A model generated the notes under the pieces. It did no database searches and was not told the DNA's origin. It was given only the letters and a program-made list of their open reading frames with translations. 64,000 nucleotides of DNA from Labyrinthula sp. Ha. Its lineage: Eukaryota > Sar > Bigyra > Labyrinthulida > Labyrinthulaceae. The stretch covers positions 62,001 through 126,000 of the forward strand of contig JAALGZ010000004.1 in assembly GCA_015227615.1 (NCBI GenBank), read 5' to 3'. A program made the position numbers and the translations under genes. Positions 56,952 to 64,000 of this stretch are shown here, one piece after another (the first letter of the stretch is position 1; each line of letters begins with the position of its first letter).

Positions 56952-58322
56952 TCAGCTCAAAAATACTTGATCTTCCTTTTCGTCTTCTATTTCTTTTCCA
57001 AGGGGTTGAAACTCCTGGAAACCTTCTCCTTCGCCAAGAATCATTTCTTGTCTTTGTAAATCTTTAGACTTAATCCAGGAGTAATAAAACAATCCAACAA
57101 CAACAACAAACAACCCGATAATGTTTAAAGCAGTAACTCTTGAGTGAAACACTAAAATGGAAAGAACAATTTGAATAAATTGTTTAACATAAGAAATAAC
57201 ACTAGAAATAAGCCAAAAGAAAAAAACATACGCCATTGAAAGAGAAGACGTGTGTTTTATCAACGCAAGTTCAACGAAAATCATCGCCACAGCAAAAATA
57301 CCCGAACCCAGTAAATTTAGAATCATCTATAGAGAAAAAAATATATTAAAGAATACCTTGAGGAAAATATCCTTATCTGATATAAAAATGGAGTGCGTAA
57401 AATCTTGAAGCTCAATAAAGAAGAAAAAAGGAATGAGCGTCAGGGCTGCCGAAGGAGATATTAGATATAGAGTTACAACGCTATCTAGCTTAAGTCCAAT
57501 TTTATTCATTAACACTTGTGTTAATGCCCATCGATATCCACCTATGGCTGATGCACCCAACACTAAAATTGAACCAAAGAGTGAGAAGTTCGCTTCTCCA
57601 TAGACAGCAAGAGCAATCCCTAGGGAAATAATGACTGTAGATAAAATGATATCTTTCTGACAGGGCTGTAATTTGTAGAGAATTGAAAATAGTAAAACAA
57701 ATAAAACAGAGGAGGATTTGATAATTGTATATAGAGGGATAGAGATATATAAATAGGAAGCGTTTGACGCAGCTATGTCCAAAGCTGTGGTAATACTATA
57801 TTGACAAAACAAAATGAAATATACCCGATTGGAACAGCGTTTTGCAACAACGTCTTCTTACTAATATGAAAGTTGTATTTTTTACACTTTATCATCTAAA
57901 TAAATAAAAAAAATATAAAATACAAAAGTTGAGAAAATCAGTTTTAAAATCATGTGAATTGAACTCATCAGGAGTGGAAATTTAAAGCCTCCTTGCCAAT
58001 CATTCAACAACCATTTGTTATAAACAACCAAGCTAACACTAAATCCATACCAAAGTGTTGAAAATAAAAGAACATTAATACTCTAAGAATAACAAAAAAA
58101 ATAAAAACGTGCTTTTAATATAAAATGACTTCGTATTCGTCTCTTGTATATGCGTTTGAAGATATATATCACCAAGCAAAAGCTGAATGTTATTCCTGTA
58201 AATACCAATAGAGTCTCTAGTTCCTAAAAAATCAATTCTTGATGAAATTTTAGCACTCTATCCACATCAACGACGTTTACATCGTCTTGAACTTTCTCTA
58301 TCTCTTTTTCATCTGTTCCCAT
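56952..58322 (-). CDS. Triose-phosphate-translocator-family transporter with several mini-introns
   Basis: A member of the TPT/nucleotide-sugar (drug/metabolite) transporter superfamily, which exchanges phosphorylated sugars or nucleotide sugars across organelle membranes. My exon model is 58257-58322, 58113-58223, 57886-58082, 57825-57860, 57357-57795, 57232-57326 and 56952-57201, giving 397 residues. The four 3' introns (25, 29, 30 and 30 nt) are well supported because splicing yields continuous family signatures. These include FSTLWYGFSVSLVVYNKWLL with GGFKFPLLMSSIHM, NAVPIGITTALDIAASN, YTIIKSSSVLFVLLFS, YRWALTQVLMNK, and SLSMAVISYVKQFIQIVLS with NIIGLFVVVVGLFYY. The two 5' introns (33 nt at 58224-58256, and a proposed GC-AG intron of 30 nt at 58083-58112) are less certain. 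About ten membrane helices are expected, plus an extra N-terminal hydrophobic segment. Substrate is unknown. It is divergent from eS8, with 126 bp between starts. Confidence 0.85.
57202..57231 (-). other. Mini-intron (30 nt, no in-frame stop) in TPT transporter
   Basis: GTATGT…TTCTAG, in phase 2. Its length is a multiple of three and it contains no stop, so an unspliced reading shows only a ten-residue insertion (YVFFFWLISS). Removing it gives SLSMAVISYVKQ, which fits the conserved family helix. Confidence 0.8.
57327..57356 (-). other. Mini-intron (30 nt) in TPT transporter
   Basis: GTATTC…TCTATAG, in phase 0. The TAG at the splice site would end translation if retained. Splicing joins …KDIFLK to MILNLLGSGIFAV, as in other TPT proteins. 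Confidence 0.88.
57796..57824 (-). other. Mini-intron (29 nt) in TPT transporter
   Basis: GTATAT…AATATAG, in phase 2. Removing it changes the frame and joins NAVPIG to ITTALDIAASN, a strongly conserved family segment. Confidence 0.9.
57861..57885 (-). other. Mini-intron (25 nt) in TPT transporter
   Basis: GTAAAA…ATATTAG, in phase 2. Removing it joins …YLDDKV to KKTLLQNAVPIG and avoids an immediate TAA in the retained reading. Confidence 0.87.
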
Positions 58323-58340
58323 TTCAATTGCAATTTCTTG

Positions 58341-58352
58341 AGTTGCCCAAAA
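58341..58352 (-). promoter_or_regulatory. TTTTGGGMAAnT element upstream of TPT transporter
   Basis: On the minus strand this reads TTTTGGGCAACT, 18 bp upstream of the transporter ATG and in the gene's orientation. It lies in the 126-bp divergent promoter shared with eS8. Confidence 0.5.
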
Positions 58353-58358
58353 TTATGG

Positions 58359-58399
58359 GGCCAAGTGGCCTAATTCATAAATGGGTCATGTGGCCAAAT
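58359..58399. promoter_or_regulatory. GGCC-box region upstream of eS8
   Basis: GGCCAAGTGGCC (58359-58370) is a near-perfect palindrome. GTCATGTGGCCAAAT at 58385-58399 carries a second half-copy. Almost the same box, GGCCATGTGGCC, precedes uS19. These are the only two places in the window where I noticed it. Confidence 0.6.
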
Positions 58400-58400
58400 A

Positions 58401-58414
58401 TTTTGGGAAATTAA
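58401..58414 (+). promoter_or_regulatory. TTTTGGGAAATTAA element upstream of eS8
   Basis: It lies 36 bp upstream of the eS8 ATG, in the gene's orientation, directly after the GGCC boxes. The uS19 promoter has the same 14-mer in the same order relative to its own GGCC box. Confidence 0.65.
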
Positions 58415-58448
58415 ATAAAGATAAAGTTGTTGGATTTGAATTAAAAAA

Positions 58449-59087
58449 ATGGGTATTTCAAGAGCAGGTAGATACAAGAGAAGGCACACTGGTGGAAAAA
58501 GAAAGATTAACATCAAGAAGAGAAAATATGAATTAGGACGCCAGCCAGCAATGACAAAGTTAGGAGGAAGAAAAGTAACTAAAGTACGTTGCATGGGAGG
58601 AAACCTTAAATGGAGGGCTCTTCGCCTGGAAACAGGAAACTTTTCTTGGGGAACTCAAGTTTGCACCAGAAAAACCAAGATTCTAGATGTTAGTTATAAC
58701 TCAACTAATAATGAGTTACTAAGAACCAAGACTCTTGTGAAAGGGTGCATCGTGCAGATTGACGGTACACCATTCAAACAGTGGTTTGAATCTCATTATG
58801 GGGAAAAGTTAGGAAAGAAGAAATTAGCAAAGCTCCAAGCGCAAGGAAAGGTCGAGGAATCTAGTGACTTGCCTGCAGAGTACAAGAAGAAACAAGCAGA
58901 AAGAGCTGAAGGCTTAAAGAAAGACGGAGGTGTTGATCAAAAGCTAGATGATCTTTTTAGTACTGGGCGACTTTACGCTAAGATTACCTCAAGACCAGGT
59001 CAGTGCGGAAAGGCTGATGGATATATTCTTGAAGGCCAGGAGCTTGAATTCTATCAAAAGATGATGAGCAAGAAAAAATCCAAATAA
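58449..59087 (+). CDS. RPS8: Cytosolic 40S ribosomal protein eS8
   Basis: A 212-residue protein starting [19 protein letters not shown], the invariant N-terminus of eukaryotic/archaeal eS8 after which the start was chosen. Further signatures are [41 protein letters not shown] and the closing [22 protein letters not shown]. It is a structural protein of the small ribosomal subunit. Length and alignment are normal for the family and no intron is needed. The promoter combines GGCC boxes and a TTTTGGGAAATTAA element, shared with uS19. That points to co-regulation of the two ribosomal-protein genes. It is convergent with uS19, with 267 bp between the stops. Confidence 0.98.
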   Translation: MGISRAGRYKRRHTGGKRKINIKKRKYELGRQPAMTKLGGRKVTKVRCMGGNLKWRALRLETGNFSWGTQVCTRKTKILDVSYNSTNNELLRTKTLVKGCIVQIDGTPFKQWFESHYGEKLGKKKLAKLQAQGKVEESSDLPAEYKKKQAERAEGLKKDGGVDQKLDDLFSTGRLYAKITSRPGQCGKADGYILEGQELEFYQKMMSKKKSK

Positions 59088-59253
59088 ACTTGTTTAATCC
59101 TTAACTCAATCTCCATACTTTTATCTTCAAGTCGTCTTTCACTCACTTCAAACTAATAATGCTTGCAGCGTTAATAAAAAAGTTAACGAAATGAGATAAA
59201 GTAGTGGTCAGTTTTTCGAACCATGGGAGGAAACAAAATTTTACTGCCTACAC

Positions 59254-59269
59254 TTCCACTTTAGTGGAA
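59254..59269. terminator. Perfect hairpin between convergent ribosomal protein genes
   Basis: TTCCAC and GTGGAA (6 bp each) flank a TTTA tetraloop, about midway between the stops of eS8 and uS19. Its position suggests a role in 3'-end formation of one or both transcripts, but chance is not excluded. Confidence 0.3.
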
Positions 59270-59354
59270 ACTATATTCGAGTTTTCAACACACTTTTTCT
59301 TCACTTTTATTCAGTATTAAACGGACGAAAAAAATTAGCCAGGTTTTTTAAAGC

Positions 59355-59810
59355 TTACTTAAGAGGAATAAATCTAGAAGAGTTAGTGCTTCCAATACCT
59401 GGTCTTCCATGAGCAACAGGACTGTAAGTGATACTAAACTCACCGAGGTAGTGTCCAATCATCTCAGGCTTAATTTCAACAGTGGTGAAAGTTTTTCCAT
59501 TGTAAACTCCAACAACAGATCCAATCATTTCAGGAACGATAACCATGTTTCTGAGGTGAGTTTTTACGGTAGCTGGTCTTTCCATTGGTTTTGTTTCCTT
59601 CTTTGCTTTTCTCAGTCTCTTTAAAAGAGCCATAGGCTTTCTCTTTAATCCTCTTTTGAAACGGCGGCGAGCTCTTGCGTTTACCTTCTCGACTAATTCC
59701 TCTTTGGTAAGGTCCATCAAGGTTTCTAGGTCGATTCCACGGTATGTGAACTTTCGGAAAGTTCTTTTCTTTCTTAATTCAGCTGCTTGAGCAAGTTCTT
59801 TGTCATCCAT
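59355..59810 (-). CDS. RPS15: Cytosolic 40S ribosomal protein uS19 (eukaryotic S15)
   Basis: A 151-residue protein from an ATG at 59810. It carries the eukaryotic N-terminal signature [20 protein letters not shown] and the universal uS19 core: [44 protein letters not shown] and [11 protein letters not shown]. It sits in the head of the small subunit, near the decoding region. Length is typical and no intron is needed. Upstream lie TTTTGGGAAATTAA (40 bp before the ATG, in gene orientation) and the GGCCATGTGGCC palindrome, the same arrangement as at eS8. Confidence 0.98.
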   Translation of the reverse strand: MDDKELAQAAELRKKRTFRKFTYRGIDLETLMDLTKEELVEKVNARARRRFKRGLKRKPMALLKRLRKAKKETKPMERPATVKTHLRNMVIVPEMIGSVVGVYNGKTFTTVEIKPEMIGHYLGEFSITYSPVAHGRPGIGSTNSSRFIPLK

Positions 59811-59848
59811 ATTCTTTTAATCTTTGTTGGTTTCAATTTCTTTAATCC

Positions 59849-59862
59849 TTAATTTCCCAAAA
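59849..59862 (-). promoter_or_regulatory. TTTTGGGAAATTAA element upstream of uS19
   Basis: Read on the minus strand it is identical over 14 bases to the element upstream of eS8. It lies 40 bp upstream of the uS19 ATG. Confidence 0.65.
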
Positions 59863-59868
59863 TGAAGA

Positions 59869-59880
59869 GGCCATGTGGCC
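59869..59880. promoter_or_regulatory. GGCC box upstream of uS19
   Basis: GGCCATGTGGCC, six bases upstream of the TTTTGGGAAATTAA element in gene orientation. It pairs with GGCCAAGTGGCC upstream of eS8, and is probably a ribosomal-protein-gene promoter element. Confidence 0.6.
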
Positions 59881-61486
59881 AATATTGATCTTTCACTGAG
59901 AGTAAAGTTTAGAGTTTCTTAACGGTACAGCCGTTAATTTCACAAATTCATTACCGAGATCTATAACATAATTGTACCGGTAAGGATTCTAAATAAAAAC
60001 GATTTCTTGTACGATAAGTTACGACAATACCGTTTGCAGTGTAAGAAATATTGGTCCAATAAGGCGATCATATCTCACCTCGATCTTTTCTACAAGTATT
60101 TTTGAAATGAAACAAGAAAGTTAGAGTAAGAACTTAAAAGAAGGTTAAGTATACATGAAATGAACAGTTTCAAAGCTCTTTCTGTAATTCTTCTTCTAAT
60201 CTGGTTCATGTTTCCTTTAGTTCAATTCAATTTGAGAATGAAATACAGAAAATTTTAAAAAAGCAAAAAGAATACATAATCATAGAATGAAAGATTTCTA
60301 TCTTAGCTCTTAGGGTTTTTCGGGGAAGCTCAAGCAATTCATTCAAATGCAATTTTTTTTCCCTTTGAGCTAATCGCAGATGATATGGTCTTTCAAAAAG
60401 TTAAAGTGGTCCCAAATAAGTTTAAGAATAAAAAATTCTAAAAAAATACTTTTTTTAGAGACTTAAGTCATTAAGGTTGGTATTTTTATCAACTACTTTC
60501 ACTATTATTCCCCCAAACCATCTAATTTATTCTACATAATTACTTGTAACATTTTTTGCTTTTTATTTTTGCTGTACAAGAAATTTTTTTATGCTTAAGG
60601 TTACCAGTTGAATATTTTGGAAATATAGATTAAACTCAAACCATTTCTTATTTTTCATTTTACTTAGCTCCACTTTTAAGCACAATCTAATCATAACCTA
60701 GAAGACAAACATCTAACACACCTTCTAGCATTGCCTTATTAAGTTTTTGTGATTTCAAGATAGTAACACACGTTTCTAGTTTATACATTTATTGTCAACC
60801 TGTACTTTTGGTTGAATATCTCAAATTAATCATTTATCTTTCTCGGCAAGTTTTAAAGATTATACAAGACATTTACAAGTCCAGAAAAATTAATTGGATC
60901 TATATTGACTCATATAACAAAATATGTGGTACTAAGAAAGCAAGAGTGGTTCGAGGGGAAATCCCAGAAGATTTGGGCACAAAAGCTTCATATGGATTGA
61001 ATAACCGTGATTTAAACGGTTTTAGCCCTTCTCTTAACTGCCATCTGTAATCCTTAAATAAAGTTTAGTACTCCTTACATATAGTATTCTTCTGTAGAAT
61101 TTTGCAGGACGGGGTGTTCATAACTTAATCGCTCACTTCTGAAAAATGCAGCAAGACAACCATGTAATCAAGACCAGGTACTCAACTATTTTATGAATCT
61201 TGAAACATAATAAAAATGCAATAGAAATCTCGCTAGTGCCAAAAAATATAAGAATAAAGCAACATAGAGCATAAGAAAATCATGATTACTGAAATTGGCC
61301 CATAGAGTACTTGTTTGGCTTTACCGTGAAACCTTCATTTAACACAATATTGTTGCCTATCGACAGTTTTATATTAAAAAACCTTTCCAACTTTGTATTT
61401 TAGTAAATTAATTGATAAAAATGGGTACTTCATACCCTATAAAGAGTTAATTCTAACGGTCTTTCTTGTTGTGTTTCTCCACACCT

Positions 61487-61497
61487 CCCCCCCCCCC
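61487..61497 (+). repeat. C11 homopolymer
   Basis: Eleven consecutive C followed by GG, in DNA that is otherwise roughly two-thirds A+T. Confidence 0.8.
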
Positions 61498-64000
61498 GGT
61501 TACAAGTCTACGAGGTTAGATTTGTGCACTTTTTTGAGGACCATAAGTTACTATTAATTACGCAGAAACTACACGGATTTAACGAGAAACGTGCTTTTAC
61601 ATCTAAGCCAAAGCTTCATTCTAACAAATAAATTAATCTTAAAGTCTTAAAACTTTTACTGTTAAGTGTAGAAGATGGTATTTAGAAAATTCTTCCCTAA
61701 GTTTACTAATTTCTTAAACCACACATTAAAATTTAACGCCACGAACTACAATATTATAGATGAGCTGATTATTTTGAGACTCTTTTTATTTACTAAACCT
61801 AGATTCTTAAAGCATTTACCAAAGGTCTTGTACTCTGGTCAAGTGGAACTGAGCTAAGATTCAACCAGAACAGCCGGATTTCCAGAATATATAAATATGG
61901 AAATACGTGTTCTCCCGATTTTTCCATGATCCTATAAAATTTTATTCTGTACAGCCGCAAAAAATAAGAATAATTCCTATGACCCGGTATTTTCTTTTGA
62001 GGAAATATACAAAAAAAATTCCAGAAAACTCACTGCTCGGACAAAATGCCATTTTCCCCAATCTCAAATGAGAAAATATCTCTCAAACTAACTCTATAGG
62101 AGTTGAACAGGTCTCAATTCTCAAAATAACATTTATTTTTAGTACTAGAAAAATCTATTCGATTATTGAAGCATTCTACATAGACTTCGTAGCAAGTTAC
62201 CATATTTGCAAGATCTCACATATACTAAACATTTTACCTTTACATGCAAACTGCCCTTGAATAAGAAGAAATAGCTATAAAGAGCCTGATACAACCACAT
62301 TCAGGTTAATTTATGAGGGATTCGCAGTTTTCCTGAACTTTCTCATGCAGAGTTCAAAAACTTTGATAGCGACCAGAACAATGGAAGTCGGGGTGTTCTC
62401 AATTTGGTTTAAGGCTCAGTCTTAGTAAGATCATAGCTCATGCTTTATAGTTCTAAGACGTATTACCTTAAAGATTTGTCTTGTTCAGGGAATTGTTTTC
62501 GGAAAACAGAAAACATTCTTGAGTTTTGTTTTATTTGTATTCAGCTTAAATGTACAAAGCTCTGTGTATTAGAACAAATTCTAGCGTAGAAATGTCTATT
62601 TTCTAGCTATTCCTCTGGCTAAACCATCCAAGATTATACGACAGTCTTTAATACAAATAATTGTTAATATTTCAGAATCGTATAAGATTTTATTTGATAA
62701 GAGAAAAACGGTTATGTGTTTTCATAACATACTAAAGTCAAGAGAGTATGAATTTAAAGCCTTTACAGGAAATACCAATCATTGTGTTATAGAAACCGTG
62801 TTCCACGAATGAACCTACTGTTTCGTTGTTGGTAAAATGGGTTTTCCGTATTCTTTGATTGGGTGTTTTAGTTTTTGAATTTAGCTTTGAGAAGATATTT
62901 CAAGTATTAGGATTTACCCAATGTCTTAGAACTGTACCATTTTCTCGTCATATGTAGTGAAATATCACGATACCACCGCGGTAGTATGTGTCCGTAAGAT
63001 ACCTCATAACTGTTCCTTATCAGGTTGTATCCATGCTATAATCAAGCGACTTAGATTTGGATATTTACCATTTTTACCGTATGTAAGACCCAGGGTTTCT
63101 AATTCAATGGTAATAGCGATAGGTTAGCATTAACAATGATAATCACAAAAGCGCAGAGTGCTTCCAGTATTTAAAAGATTCCATAGTTAAAATTTTCTCT
63201 TCCTAATTGAGTTTAAGTTCAAAGAAGATAAACCAAATACTAAAAAATATTCCAAGCTTGGCTAAAAAATGGGAATGATATATATAAATACTTGCTGCTT
63301 TATTATACCGAATCAAGTGTTACCAGTAAAGTTTTAAAAATTGTTATATTTTTCTTTTTATAGTCCCTTTTAATGGGTTACATGGGTAACATTCTATTTG
63401 TGGGCAGAGTTGGTAGATTTTTCTTCAATTTAAAAGAGTCAGTAAGAATAATTTATAAAGACATCATCTTGAGAAGAGTTTCGCATCGAAAAATATTTTG
63501 AAGTCAAGAAAAAATAGGCTTTTCGTTCTTAACAATATAACCCTTAAATAACAATCCACGGAGTATTTTCTTAACATAGATAACGGTAAAGCAAATGTTA
63601 CGATCTAAAGTAATTTAAGTGTAAATAAGCAAAGATGTTGCGCACAACATGATTCATTGCTTTTTCTGTCCTCTACTTCAAATCACTTCTTTAAATCATC
63701 GAACTCCTGGCTATTTTTCCTTAAGTACAGGCTGTAAGAAAAATTTCCCACTAGGGATAAGTAATTGGTTCTCCATATAATCTAATATTCCAGAATCAAA
63801 AAAGTTCTCTACCTAGTGCTTTATTTACCCTAGCTAAACAGTATTCGTGAGGAGCAAGTAGCTTGAATTGGAATGAGATGATAAAACTCGGTTAGTAACG
63901 GGAGTTATTTTTAATCACTCTATTTGTTCGGTTTAAATAATCTTAAAGTTCTATAGTCACTAGTATTCACATCATTTCATAAATTGCTTTACTGACGCAT

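Larger units (their letters stand above)
59811..64000. other. Gene-free stretch after ribosomal protein genes
   Basis: Beyond the uS19 promoter elements, only short frames occur (the longest is 80 codons at 60808, starting with a TTG). I see no RNA gene or repeat family. A run of 11 C at 61487-61497 is unusual for this AT-rich DNA. Confidence 0.5.

Noticed and set aside
60940-60975. GGTTCGAGG resembling a tRNA B box
   Set aside because: No A box upstream and no acceptor-stem pairing.

Overview
The window is nuclear DNA of an AT-rich unicellular eukaryote. Standard-code reading frames encode a eukaryotic MAP kinase, cytosolic ribosomal proteins uS19 and eS8, a Beclin/Atg6 protein, a cytoplasmic dynein heavy chain and an actin-family protein. 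A bacterial-type bL36 gene points to a mitochondrion (or other organelle) that still translates. Introns are extremely short: the best-supported ones are 23-32 nt with GT..AG ends. They sit at 5896-5927, 12774-12796, 57202-57231, 57327-57356, 57796-57824 and 57861-57885. I cannot name the lineage from this sequence.

Layout. 1-4719: no gene I can support beyond one weak small frame. 4720-5987 (-): ERK-type MAP kinase. 10091-11083 (+): orphan protein, family A. 12098-13302 (-): START-domain lipid-transfer protein. 13.3-19.3 kb: nothing recognised. 19335-22484 (-): large secreted cysteine-module protein. 24604-25725 (+): divergent actin-like protein. 25730-26494 (-): short Beclin/Atg6. 26706-26885 (+): bL36. 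26.9-30.9 kb: nothing recognised. 30884-31771 (+): QSOX-type sulfhydryl oxidase without a thioredoxin domain. 31832-44335 (-): 4167-residue cytoplasmic dynein heavy chain. About 47.9-52.4 kb is a visibly more AT-rich accessory island. It holds a degraded copy of the 10 kb orphan gene and three copies (one intact, one without a visible start, one degraded) of a second unknown family, B, of two-membrane-span proteins. 56952-58322 (-): triose-phosphate-translocator-family transporter with several mini-introns. 58449-59087 (+): eS8. 59355-59810 (-): uS19. 59.8-64 kb: nothing recognised.

Functional themes. The recognisable genes are housekeeping: translation (eS8, uS19, bL36), cytoskeleton (dynein, actin-like), membrane traffic and lipids (Beclin, START, TPT transporter), secretory-pathway disulfide chemistry (QSOX, which could serve the Cys-rich secreted protein) and signalling (MAPK). 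Two shared upstream elements stand out. One is a TTTTGGGMAATT-like motif near the 5' end of six genes plus one family-B copy. The other is a GGCCAnGTGGCC palindrome upstream of the two cytosolic ribosomal-protein genes.

The most unusual proteins are the dynein, whose AAA3 and AAA4 nucleotide sites look destroyed, and the actin-like protein, whose residues at three nucleotide-site positions are replaced. The family-A/B island is the most novel genetic material.
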